Source: Bugula neritina (lineage: Eukaryota; Bryozoa; Gymnolaemata; Cheilostomatida; Bugulidae). From it: DNA of 64,000 bases. Where the stretch lies: positions 1,039,501 through 1,103,500 of the forward strand of contig OZ037768.1 in NCBI GenBank assembly GCA_964035545.1, given 5' to 3'. Position 1 is the stretch's first letter. Each line of letters opens with the position of its first letter. A model generated the notes under the pieces. That model searched no databases. It saw only the letters and a list, made by a program, of their open reading frames with translations, and was not told where the DNA came from. Both the position numbers and the translations under genes were made by a program. Of this stretch, positions 13,101 to 26,249 are shown in pieces.

Positions 13101-15072
13101 AATACTTAGTATGATAATAATATCGGTACGTGGTGTTGAACTATGCACATATTTCCCCGAATTGACTACAAAAATATAATTCTGAAGTATATCAACACAA
13201 TTCATGGTCATGATTGTTGCTCTGGTGCAAGCACTAATGTATGGTGAAGTTGTATTAGAGAAATGAGCTGTGTTTTGCTGTGTGCGGTATCTCCTCCTGG
13301 GCTACAGAGTTTGTTTTGTATCTCCAGTGGCTAAAGAAGCAGGCTGAGGCTCGTAGGACTGCAGATATTGAAGATTCTGATTTGACAGAAGAGGAGAAGA
13401 ACCCAATGATTATGAAAGAGAAGGCAGAGTGAGATATATTACTCGCGTATTGATTATATTATATATTATACTATATTAGTATATGTATATATTACTTGCG
13501 TATTGGTTATATTATGTATTATACTGTATTAGTATATGTATATATTACTTGCGTATTGGTTATATTATATATTATACTATATTACTATATGTATATATTA
13601 CTTGCGTATTGGTTATATTATGTATTATACTATATTACTATATGTATATATTACTTGCGTATTGGTTATATTATGTATTATACTATATTAGTATATGTAT
13701 ATATTACTTGCGTATTGGTTATATTATATATTGTACTATATTATACTATATTAGTATATGTATATATTACTCACACAATGATTTTGTTATATATTATACT
13801 ATATTATTATATGATTATTTTGTTTACATCCTCTCTATGGTCTCAATTTCTATGAGAACTGTCTCTAACACTGCCTAGCTTCCTGAATGAGAGCTGACAA
13901 CTCCAAACATTGTGCTACAAGAATTATTTAATAGTCCTACATATAGTGTAGTTAAAGGTGAAATACATGGACACAAGATCGAAATTTTGCAAAACCAGAA
14001 TAAGTGGCAGTAAATAACGAAATACAAAAATTTTAATATAGAATAGTATAGAATCATATTGTATTGGTTTTATCATTCAAAACTAATTTTTCATTCTATA
14101 ATATTTTAGTAAGTTCTTCACGGCAGGAAACTATCAGGCCGCAGTGAATGTCTACACTCATGCTATAAGACTGTCTCAGGGGAAAATGCCCTCGTATCCT
14201 TATCTTAACCACAAAGCAATATTTCACATGCAGTAACTACTGTTTACCCTCACATGTGACCAACTTTCTCTAACCCTCATGTTCTGTCTTCAATCTATTG
14301 ATAGGATTTCCTGTTGGTTTGTACGTCTGCAATTCACTCTTCTGTAATATTAAATAAACTTCAGCTTTGAGAGTTGACATGTTGCTATGTTGTCCTGTTG
14401 ACATGTTGAGGTGTTGATATGTTGACATGTTGAGGTGTTGATATGTTAACGTGTTGATGTGTTGATTCCTTAGCTGTTTCCCCTCTCAGATTATATTCAA
14501 ACAGAGCCGCCTGCCACCTCAAGTTACGTAACCTCATCAAATCAGTGGAAGATTCCTCGAAGGTAACACAACTTCCAATACAACTTAAAGCTTTGAATTA
14601 ATGTTAATATCTGTCAAATATTCGTTATTGCATTGAAATGAAGCAATTTAAGGAATTCTAAATATATTTCACTTTGATTAGGCTTTGGAGTTGCTGACTC
14701 CTGCAGTACCACAGAATGCGCAGAGTAGGTGTAAAGCTCATGTTAGAAGAGGCACTGCATTTTGTGAGTTAGAGCTCTATGTAGAAGGTAAGAGATCTGT
14801 TATAATAAAAGGGTATAGTAATACGTAGTATATATAACATTATGAAGCATCATTCATATGTGTGAATTATTTGCCCTATTGCATTAGTGTTCTACTATTT
14901 CATATTTTAGCGATTCAACAAATGTTGTCGAGATTTACTCTCTGATTACTAATTTGTATTGACAGGACTACAGGACTATCACGCTGCTCTCAAAATTACT
15001 CCTGATAATGAACAGTTGCAGACGGACGCTGAAAGAATCAGGCAAATTATACAGAGCAGTGGGGAAGGTTAA
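10122..15072 (+). CDS. DNAAF4: DNAAF4 (DYX1C1), dynein axonemal assembly factor 4, 403 aa
   Basis: DNAAF4 is a cytoplasmic co-chaperone that works with HSP90/HSP70 and R2TP-type complexes to pre-assemble axonemal dynein arms. Exons: 10122-10244, 10799-10949, 11322-11455, 11551-11661, 12216-12312, 12444-12568, 13328-13428, 14110-14193, 14490-14562, 14682-14787, 14966-15072; all phases agree (1212 nt). The protein opens with [13 protein letters not shown] and an N-terminal CS (p23-like) domain (about 1-92), followed by a charged coiled coil (about 105-206), the conserved [12 protein letters not shown] segment (about 228-241) and C-terminal TPR repeats (about 281-400) with [12 protein letters not shown] and [19 protein letters not shown]. 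Length and order match the vertebrate protein (420 aa). Several introns hold minisatellites. It is divergent from the membrane-protein gene. Confidence 0.95.
11735..12205. repeat. 20-bp tandem repeat in DNAAF4 intron 4
   Basis: More than 20 copies of TCTACAGTGTATAATATATG with point variants. Each copy contains CTACAG, an acceptor-like motif in the sense strand of DNAAF4. The true acceptor (TTTAG at 12215) lies just after the array. Confidence 0.93.
12596..12790. repeat. TATATA-rich simple repeat in DNAAF4 intron 6
   Basis: Degenerate (TA)n with TATTTATATATG blocks. The rest of the intron up to 13327 shows no coding sequence; it is A+T-rich. Confidence 0.8.
13441..13815. repeat. 53-bp tandem repeat in DNAAF4 intron 7
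   Basis: About seven copies of a unit containing ATTACTTGCGTATTGGTTAT, spaced 53 bp where copies are perfect (13491 to 13544). The array begins a few bases after the exon 7 donor at 13429. It is open in several frames, giving false Tyr/Ile/Cys-rich proteins. Confidence 0.9.
14385..14466. repeat. Short TGTTGACATGTTGAGG-type repeat in DNAAF4 intron 8
   Basis: Several imperfect copies of a GTTGATATGTTGACAT motif just upstream of the exon 9 acceptor at 14489. Confidence 0.75.
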
Positions 15073-18000
15073 CACAACAGCCTTCATTTTATGTCTACAC
15101 ATATAGAACTACAGCTAGCTGTAGCCTTTTTCTAGCCTGAGAGTATTATTTGCACTCTACTATGTGAATACATGATGGACTCCATGTTGTAACAGTACTG
15201 TATTCAGTATATTATATATGCAGTGAGTATCAACAGGGTGTCCACTAAACCAATATAAATTTATTTGTTCCCGTCTCAAATGAGGGTCCCTATCTAAAGT
15301 CAGTTGTTAATTTTAGTATTGAACACAAGTAATAGTTTATATATTGTAACAATACAGCTGGACCTTCTGTAAAAATTTACTCAATTTATCAATAATTGAA
15401 TGATAGTGGTCAAATTAACTTTTAGTAGTTTCAGCTTTCGATAAATAATACATTTTTTTATGAAATGTGAAAAGTTTGCAATTACTCTGTAACAAGATAT
15501 TTATAGGCATAAGTATATGTATTTTATGTTTTTGATTTATTTAAGTATACAAGTGTAGTTGCATCTGTTAAAAAATGATTTTTTTTTTCTAAATCATAAA
15601 TATTCAACAGTAAATAAAAAATAATGGCTGCATCATAATGTCATTTATTAAATCTATGATCATACTAAGAAAGTATAATATAACACTTTTTGATAAACTG
15701 ATAGTGTGTAGGTAATAGTAACTAATAATATGCTATTCTGTGATAAATTATGGTTTATAATTATATATTTAATAATATATACATTTAAATCTTGAAGATA
15801 ATACTAAGCAATAACACAAGCAGCAAAAATGGCCATATGCAAAAACAATGTGGCTAATATCTAAATGCATAAAACAGAAAAATGAGCCTCAAATATAACT
15901 GACTTAACCATAATATAATTTTTTTTTACCAATAAAATGATATTGTTCAAGGTTAAAAAGTACATACAAATTGGCTTAGATGCTGTATAATTAAGAGTTG
16001 TGCTCTAATAACAGAAACTTTGTCCTCAAAATGATAGCCTATGTTTTACAAAAAAACTGCTTAACCAATTATTGGTAAGGACTTCTTCTACCACGCCCGT
16101 TTAATGTAAGGCGTCCTTGACTCAATATCACGCTATGCCTATAGTACAAAACTGTATCTCATTTGTGCATGGCTTTTTCATTGCAAACGGTTTACGAAGA
16201 AAAGTACGCACAGTTGACAAGAAGAGTACGCACTGTCACAGTGGACTTACTACTGCACGTCGTCTACTACAGTTAGCAGAACTTGCAATCTCGAACGAAC
16301 GTTCGTAACTAATTTGCTTATGGGATAGGTTAAAGTTACTCATAATTTTGTCCAGCGTGAGTACAATCTGAATCTCAATCTGTAATACTAAGTCTAATAC
16401 TAATATTTACTAATACTAATACTAATAGTAATAGTAATACTAATACTAATACTAATACTAATAGTAATACTAATAGTAATAGTTATAGTAATAGTAGTAA
16501 TACTAATATTTATATTACATTTACTAATACTTGATGCTAATACTAATGCTAATACTAATAGTAATACTAATAGTAATAGTAACACTAACAGTAATACTAA
16601 TTCAGTAATTGAGTAATTGTAATACTAATTGAGTAATTGTAATACTAATACTAATACTAATAGTAACAGTAATACTAATTCAAATCGAGTAATTGTAATG
16701 CTAATAGTAATACTAATACTAATAGTAATAGTGATTGTAATAGCAATTAGATTAAGTTTTAAGTTAAGGTAATACTTGAAATTAGGGATAAGAACTTACC
16801 CTTGCGGTCTTACTGTTACTCTTACTCTTAGTCTTAGTCTTGCTCAGAATTTATACGCATAGTGATAGTGATAGTGAAAGTCATACTCTTACTTTTGGTC
16901 TTACAGTTACATTTACAGTTAGTGTTACTGAGTTAGTGTAAGTGTTACTCTTGCTTATTCGTGTGTTTGTGACTTAGTCTTAGACTCTTGTACTTGAGTT
17001 ATAGTAATATTAATAGTAATAGTAATAATATTAGTAATTAAGTCATCCAAGGTCAGCCTTTTATAGGGTATCACACCATCTAATCCTCAGACCTAATCCC
17101 TTGTTTACTGTTACATAAATTTAATATGTTCATAGTTTTGACTATCAGAATCATGATCACTTTGTGTTAGAGATTAGCCACTGTCATTAGTGATTAGGCT
17201 TAGAATTAGTTATTAGTTTTATGATGACCATTGTACCTTGACACCCTGACACCCTATGAGTCGTGATTGTGACACTAACTTCACGTTTTAGTTTAAATAA
17301 CTGACTGACTAAAACTCGGTAGGATTACCTCTGAAATTGCTCTCTCACACACTGAGGTTGTCCTGAGTCTTCATCAGTGGTCATGCTGATTAGTAGCACT
17401 ACTCTCACTGTGACTTACAGTTTACCATAAGTTAGTTGAACACAGATCAGGAATTACTATTTAGATTTAATCTCAATGTCATGTTGAAGAAAATAACAAG
17501 TTATACTTATTCTTTTCAGCATAACACAACATGGAGCTAAGATAATGTAATGCATTTGTTAGAGTGTGACTATAAGTATAATACAAGTATGAGTATGCAT
17601 TTAGTTTATCTTGATTTAGTTATTAGTATATATTATGTCTCCTAGTCACCAGTCATTATGTAATAATGATTACTATAACTATAAAAGGTATACTAAATCC
17701 TCTCATCTTCTTATTCACTTGAACTTTACTCAACTTATGCCAGTTTTAACATCAGTTTATTACTCCACTTTTATTTTGGAGTTATAATGTGTGATTTTAG
17801 TTTCTTGTTTCTGTTGGTTTTTGACCTGATTTTTGATGCTTAAAACTATAATTGACAGTAACACAGCTATAATACAATTCTATATATATCACTGAGTGAT
17901 GTTAGTTACTAGGGCAACAGCAAATTCTAGTGTTATGTTATTATCTCGGTTCATTAAAGTTAAAATAAAAATAAGGAAGCTCTGCAAATGATAAAAATTG

Positions 18001-19365
18001 GGGGAATAAGAATGGAGTTTCAGATTTGTGGATTAACTTTCAATGCCTCGCTGTGGTTTTGAGCTGGACTCGGGAGTTTAGCAGACTACATGCTTACTAG
18101 TAGTTGTAACCTTAAAGTACAGTCAGCAACAGTATATATGCTGTTAGCTTTTGGCTGCTACTATTTCTCTTTGGATTGTATAAAAAGTACCAACTGAAAC
18201 ATCACAGCCTACGCATTGTGTCTAAATCAATCAGGGAGAAGCATGGCCTGTTTACTCTTGCTGTGATTCTATAAATCTCTCATCTCTTTTCCGCACCTCC
18301 TCTATTTCTCCATTCCCTGTTCTTTGTTGTCTTTATTTGTGCTTTAACTCTTTTTCATTACTTTTTCCCCACTTTCTGTGTGAAAATATTACTTGGTCAT
18401 AAATGGAACAGATTTACAAGGACTGACCTGACATGTATGTAGGATATTCCATGACAAAGCAGCACGTGCCTGGTTGGTCTTCACTTATAATCAGTTTAGT
18501 AGATTTTAACTGCCCTCACATGTGTTAAGTAACCCATTCATTCTGTCATTTGTATTTTGACCTTTTTACAACCAAATGCTAAACTGAGCCAGCTACTAGT
18601 GATTGATCACAGTTGTATCCTACCAACACTTAAATCATCACAGTTGAAAAATAGGACTAGTACACAGTACATATTGTGTAGTACACAATGTGCGTAGTAT
18701 ACATTGTGTTTATAACACGGATGTACTAAGAAAGAGATGTTATCTATGTAGCATTCCATAAACACACAAAATTGAAAGTATATTTTCACTGGCTGAAGTT
18801 TAGAGTATTGCTAATAACAACCTTTATTAATCTACAGTTTTCTTCCACCATGATTATTAAGGTTCAATCAAGGACAACCATTGCTATTATTTTCTCAATT
18901 TATTTGATTAATATTTGATGTTTCCATATTTGCCAAAATTGATGAAGTCTTTCTATATGTAATTGTTTTCTCTTGTTGTGGAATTATTTTCAAATCACAT
19001 TCCATTGTAACAGTGTGCTTATTAGAGCCAGCATGAATATCTTAGTGTCCATGTTTTTCATCTCGTTCTGTTGCTGTTTTATAGGATGTGCTTTAACATC
19101 AGTTTGATATGTGGTTTGTTTTTAGAAGTCAAAGCTTTCACTACAAAAAATGCAATTTAAGACATCACACCGTAAGGTCTTGTTAGTTTTACAAACAAGT
19201 TGTGACCTAAAACAGTAACACCTGCTAAACTACCTGTCACGTGTGGTTGTGACGTCACATAAGGTCATGACGTCACATGGCAGACAAAAACTGTTCCAGT
19301 TTTAGGTCAGTTAATCTGCCATCTCATGATAATAAATAATAGAGTGTTATTGCGACATTTTGTAG
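15073..19365. other. Intergenic: DNAAF4 3' flank and nuclear receptor 5' flank
   Basis: No coding exon recognised. Putative AATAAA signals for DNAAF4 occur downstream of its stop, for example near 15614. A TAA/TAC/TAG-rich block lies at 16377-16750, and the rest is ordinary A+T-rich sequence. A TTTTGTAG acceptor-like sequence ends at 19365, directly before the receptor ATG, so an unseen 5' noncoding exon probably lies in this interval. Confidence 0.5.
16377..16750. repeat. TAATAC/TAATAG triplet-rich array
   Basis: Mixed TAA, TAC and TAG triplets in long runs, interrupted by short single-copy pieces such as TTCAGTAATTGAGTAATTG near 16600 and a related piece near 16680. Confidence 0.9.
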
Positions 19366-22300
19366 ATGTCTGCAATGCTGGCTAGTCGTGGCTCTGAGTC
19401 TATGGAGAAGCTGAAACCTCGGGCTCCCATCCTGCCACCCTGTAGGATATGCGGCGAGAAAGCCTCTGGCTTGCACTACGGTGTCAACAGCTGCGAGGCG
19501 TGTAAGGTGAGACGTCATAACTCCCAGCTATGTCACTTTACTTCTCCTAATAGCCTTCAACTTCCCTTACTGTCTCATGGTGGACTCTTGTAGTCTCACC
19601 AAGTCCTTACGAAGGACTGTTAGGTTAAGTTCTTACTAGTGATGAACTCTGATCACCTTATCTGCTATAACAGATACATATTGTCAACAGGTGTATCTCC
19701 AGGTATCATATTCTGTTAGCTTAATGAAAGTTGTTGGTGTGTATGCTGACCTTGCGTTGACCTTGCGGATTGACCTCTATATCTCCTATAGCCCAGAGTG
19801 TTAATCAAATACACAGATACACACATTCTTATGTAATATGACCACACATTTCACTGAGTAGTTTATGTACTTAATCTATAGAATCTAAATTGTCCATTTA
19901 CTTTATTCAAGGAATCCCTTTATGAATGAGGGAGTGATTGAGTAAATTATTACCAAATACCATCATTTATACTCAAAGCATCTTCTCTAACTCCAGTGTA
20001 TATAAATTGTGTATATAGTATCAGTCACCTTGGAGTCTTTAGTATGCCAGTTACACCCCCAGTTACACCCCCAGTTACACCCCCAATTACACCCCCAGTT
20101 ACACTCCTAATACACTTTCAACTCTGTTTACAGAAAAGGAATACACATAATATAAATACTAATATAATTGTAAAAAAGTTTTCATCATTTCGGGAAGTTT
20201 TTGGGAATTTTTCATTCAACGAAAGATATCAAGTTTAGCTACACAATGTTAGTTACACGAGGGGGGGGGGACATGCAGGCAGCGCCAAGTTATTTATAAT
20301 CATCTTGGCCAGCCCCTCGCTCTCTAGTGTCCAAGTCATCTTTGAATTACGAGAAGTTGGTCCATTTGTACTGGTTGGGTGAATGTCCTACACCACCACT
20401 ATCTATCTCACCTCACATTCTGCTGGTCATGTGCTGGTCATCTGCTGGTCCCTTTGGTCAGCGGTTAGAGTTACCATCATGTGAGCAGCTTTACACCAGT
20501 AGACGTGGTGTACAGTAGACGTGGTGTACAGTAGACGTGGTGTACAGTAGACGTGGTGTACAGTAGACGTGGTGTACAGTAGACGTGACACACAGTAGAC
20601 GTGGTGTACAGTAGACGTGGTGTACAGTAGACGTGGTGTACAGTAGACGTGGTGTACAGTAGACGTGACACACAGTAGACGTGGTGTACAGTAGACGTGG
20701 TGTACAGTAGACGTTGTGTACAGTAGACGTGGTGTACAGTAGACGTGGTGTACAGTAGATGTGACACACAGTAGACGTGGTGTACAGTAGACGTAGTGTA
20801 CAGTAGCCATTACAGTGTAGCACGTCACACATTATGACCAGGGGAGGACGCAGAAGGGGGACACAGGGGGTGAGCAACTATGCCTCTGGTATCCCATATC
20901 AGTCTGTCCCAGTTTCTGTCACTCAACTCATCATAACTTCTCTCTCCTGACTCAGTGCTGAGTGTGTGACAGGAGACAATCTTCAGATTCCCCCTTCTTC
21001 TTGTCAGCAGATATCATCTGTGAAGAGTTATTTCTCTCAGTACAACTATGTGTTGACAAACAAGTCAATGCTGACTTCATGATATGTTTTGTTCAACTGG
21101 CCTTCATTTCGGTCACTGGTTGAGAGTGTTGATTGGTGTACTTTATATACTGCTAGTGTTTGTAATCTGTTAGTATATACTAGTATACAGTCAGTGTATA
21201 ATAATATACAGTATAGTATAATATAGTATATAGTGAGTATAGTATATTATAATATACTACCAACATCTTGCTGGGAGGGTGACAGTATATAGTATATAGT
21301 ATATTATAATATACTACCAACATCTTGCTGGGAGGGTGACAGTATATAGTATATAGTATATTATAATATACTACCAACATCTTGCTGGGAGGGTGACAGT
21401 ATATAGTATATAGTATATTATAATATACTACCAACATCTTGCTGGGAGGGTGACAGTATATAGTATATAGTATATTATAATATACTACCAACATCTTGCT
21501 GGGAGGGTGACAGTATATAGTATATAGTATATTATAATATACTACCAACATCTTGCTGGGAGGGTGACAGTATATAGTATATAGTATATTATAATATACT
21601 ACCAACATCTTGCTGGGAGGGTGACAGAAAGTAAATTGCTTGGCTCATTTTATCCACTTATTATTCATTTCACTGGGAATTTAATTTATGTAGAAATTTG
21701 ATCTCACTGCACTATCTTAGCCATTGCAGTGTGTTCAAGGAGAGTTCATGGGCCTGGGGGTAGGGTAGAGTTGGTTCTAGCCTGTAGTATTGTCTGGTAA
21801 CACCGCGTTACATATTATACTGTAGACTGTAGACTGTAGAGTACTCCATACAAGTACAAGTAGAAAGTTTTGTCTGAGTTCTTCAACTGTAACTTTACTA
21901 AACTTTGACAGTTTGCTGTGAGTGCAGACAACTCCCAGTGAAACTATTAGCTAGACTCCCTCACAGTGAACATATAGGAGGTATTAGTACCAGCATTTGA
22001 CCTGCTGTCTAGTTGTCTAGACACAGTGTACCTTCTACCTCTGCAACTCTATCTATCTAGATGTATAGACCCAACTTCTCACTGCTACTCTGTTTTACTC
22101 TCTACTCCACACTGAGTTTACTTACATCTTACTATAGCTGCCCACTCACGTACCCACCACTTCCTAATCCCACCTCATGCTAGCAAAACAACCTCGACCT
22201 GTTTACCCCTTCCCCGGACTGTACAGCTACTGCACAGCGTGACGTGGAGATCCGGTCACGCGTGACGGGTGTACTTTGTGTAGAAGTATGCTAATGGGTC

Positions 22301-25073
22301 GGTCACAGCTTTGCTTGTAGGAATATTTCCAGCTCTTGTGGTAGACAAGAGGCCTGTTTGTGGTGTGCACTATTAGCTACAATGTCTCCTCTCTCTGTTT
22401 GCAGGGTTTCTTCAGACGTAGCATGTTCAACAAGGATAAATATGGCTGCTCAAAGGACCAAAACTGTGAAATTAAGAGAGGCAAAAGGAATCAGTGTGCC
22501 TACTGCAGATATCACAAGTGTATTCGTCTGGGCATGTCAGTGGAAGGTGGGAGCTTTAACCTGCTGTATAGTCACACACTGTATAGTCACACACTGTATA
22601 GTCACACACTGTATAGTCACACACTGTGTAGTCACACACTGTGTAGTCACACACTGTGTAGTCACACACTGTGTAGTCACACACTGTATAGTCACACACT
22701 GTATATTCACACACTGTACAGTCACACACTGTGTAGTAACACACTGTATAGTCACACACTGTGTAGTCACACACTGTATAGTCACACACTGTATAGTCGC
22801 ACTGTATAGTCACACACTGTATAGTCACACACTGTGTAGTCACACACTGTGTAGTCACACACTGTATAGTCACACACTGTACAGTCACACACTGTACAGT
22901 CACACACTGTGTAGTAACACACTGTATAGTCACACACTGTATAGTCGCACTGTATAGTCACACACTGTATAGTCACACACTGTGTAGTCACACACTGTAT
23001 AGTCACACACTGTGTAGTCACACACTGTGTAGTCACACACTGTATAGTCACACACTGTACAGTCACACACTGTATAGTCACACTGTATAGTCACACACTG
23101 TATAGTCACACTGTATAGTAACTAGTAACTGACTAGTAACTGACTAGTAACTGACTAGTAATTACTAGCTGAAGTGAACTAGTAGTGATACCAACTGGGC
23201 ACATTTCTTTGCTGCATAATCTTACATCATCAAGCAAGCATTGTGAACTCATTTTCAGACAGATCTTTGCACTTTCTCACACATCCGGAGTATTAGAAGA
23301 AAGTGTAGCCCCTGTGTTGGTACTGGTATGAGTGAGTTACAGTCAGCTGGTTGTAGGGTGCCAGAAGATGACCTGGTATTCTCAAATTAAATGGCTTATT
23401 GGTTGTTTTGCCACTCTTCTAGCTGTAGAAAAGAGCCACTCTTCTAGCTGTAGAAAAGAGCCACTGTTCTAGCTGTAGAAAAGAGCCACTCTTCTAGCTG
23501 TAGAAAAGAGCCACTGTTTTAGTGATTGCTTTGTGTTTTATCATAGCCTTCTTCGTATCATATAGCCATACTGACATTGAAACCTCAAAAAAATGTTTAC
23601 ACATGGCATTCTTCGAAACAGTCTAAATTATTGACAACATTTCTGTGTTAACTATTCCACCAGCTGTGTAGGATTGCTACAGCCACATCAGGTTCTGTTG
23701 TCGTGTCTGTTGCCCTGTGTTGAACATGAAGTACAGGGAGATGGTGTAGTGAGGGGAATGAAGCTATTGTGGCACGATCAACACAGATTTTTTTGCTGAC
23801 TGCTGAAAGCACTTTGCTGCCGCTGGAAACAGAACCCATTATTTCTAGAGTGTACTATTTTGATGGTCTGCAAACACAATCCATTGGTGTGGAGAACTAC
23901 ACAACTACTGAGTTGAGTTGAGTTCAAATCTACCAGCTGCAAACATGAGTTGAACGACAAGATAAAGACTTGACTTACTGCATATTCATGCTGAGAAATG
24001 AGTTGACTGTCACACTAAAGGTTTATAGGATTTGACTAGCACCTGCCTTTCACTGCTCTGCCATTATTTATTCTATAATATTAATATATTTAATAATTAT
24101 GCTAATGTACTGCTGGCCGGTTGGTCGTATTAATTAATGGATTAGTGGGGTCAGGCCTCATTGCAAACAGAATCTTACCTCAATGACCCTAGCTACCCTC
24201 TCCATCTACCCTACTACCCTCTCTATCTACCCTACTACCCTCTCCATCTACCCTCTCTATATACCCCCTCTATCTACCCTCTCCATCTACCCTCTCCATC
24301 TACCCTACTACCCTCTCTATCTACCCTCTGTATCTACCCTCTGTATCTACCCTCTCTATCTACCCTCTGTATCTACCCTCTCTATCTACCCTCTCTATCT
24401 ACCCTCTCTATCTACCCTCTCTATCTACCCTCTCTATCTACCCTCTCTATCTACCCTCTCTATATACCCTAGCTACCCTCTCTATCTACCCCCTCTATGT
24501 ACCCTAGCTACCCTCTCTATCTACCCTCTCTATCTACCCTCTGTATCTACCCTCTCTATCTACCCTCTGTATCTGCCCTCTCTATCTACCCTCTCTATCT
24601 ACCCTCTGTATCTACCCTCTCTATCTACCCTCTCCATCTACCCCCTCTATCTACCCTCTCTATCTACCCTCTCTGTCTACCCTCTGTATCTACCCTCGCT
24701 ATCTGTGGAGGTAGCAGGTACTGTCAAGTGCCTCGCTGCCGCTGCATTCTCCGTCGGCAGCACTGCTCCATTCTGCCCACCTTGGTGTACCAATATCGCA
24801 GCAAATACCGATCTAGCTGGGCGTGCAAAGGTCACTGAGGGAGACATTTAGCTCCTGGCTAAGCGCTGTATCACTTCTCTAATCTTCGCTCTTTATGGTG
24901 CTGGGATGTGGTGGTATTTTTAGCTGTTTGTTTCAAAACAAATCAGCGTCAGATGGTTGTGGGGTGTTTGTTGGTCTCCTTTTTCATACCGCAGCTTCAT
25001 CTGAGCACTCTAATACTAATACTACTACTACTACTACTAGTACTAGTACTACTACTACTAATACTACTACTAA

Positions 25074-25120
<47 letters not shown>

Positions 25121-26194
25121 GTACTACTACTAATACTACTACTAGTACTAGTACTATTACTGCTACTACTACTGCTACTATTACTACTACTACTAGTACT
25201 AATACTACTACTAATACTAGTACTACTACTGCTGCTACTACTGCTACTGCTACTGCTACTACTACTACTACTACTACTAATACTACTACTACTACCAGTA
25301 CTACTACTAGCTACTACTACTAGCTACTATGCTAGCTACTACTGCTAGCTACTACTGCTAGCTACTACTGCTAGCTACTGTGCTAGCTACTGTGCTAGCT
25401 ACTGTGCTAGCTACTGTGCTAGCTACTGTGCTAGCTACTGTGCTAGCTACTGTGCTAGCTACTGTGCTAGCTACTGTGCTAGCTACTGGGCGAACTAGCG
25501 GCCATGTTCACACATCCTGACCTCAATTAATGTTTATACCCACATATTCACCTCGTATTATAGATATTATATAGCCAGGAGCCATCACTATCAGCCTGGA
25601 TGTATCAACTTAGCAATTTGCATACTCCAAGGGTATGGGCCAACAATGAGGCCAGGTGGTTGAACATTGAATTTCTTTTCAATAAATTGTAAGTAATTAT
25701 GCCTCTAAGAGTGTTTATTGGTGAATGGCTAACTCAAGTCTGTGTCTCTTTGAGGGGGTTTATCAACCATAAAACTGGAAAATTTTAGCCTAGTGAGAGA
25801 GAAGTTGGGCTGATGAAGTCTGCATATAACCTTCATTTTCTGCTAAAACCAAGAAACTACTACCAAGGCAGGCAGGCAAGCGGTCCTTGTTTTGTCCAAG
25901 TTTTTCCCATGGTGGGTTTTCTCCTCATGGTGGGGTTTTCTCCTCATGGTGGGGTTTTCTCCTCATAGTGGGGTTGCCCTTACAGCTGGCCTTCACTCAA
26001 ACCCAAATCATGCACCAAGTTTTAGGCAGTTGGCTTACCTTGAGTTACCAAGAGCTTGTAGAATGTTAGACCTTAAAGTGTGTAGGCGTCAACACTTCTT
26101 AACTTCAGGTTTACAATTGCATAACTGAGAAATTGTTCATTGTCCCTGCTACTATGCCTCTCTCTCAGCTACTCTGCCTGTCTCCCTCTCCCAG

Positions 26195-26249
<55 letters not shown>

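Noticed and set aside
22358-23081. Cys/Thr/His-rich proteins on both strands
   Set aside because: They are readings of the 15-bp repeat. Only the first 142 nt from 22405 belong to the receptor exon.
24185-24712. Interstitial telomere repeat
   Set aside because: The CCCT-containing unit is 12 bp (CTATCTACCCTC-like), not TTAGGG or a known variant.
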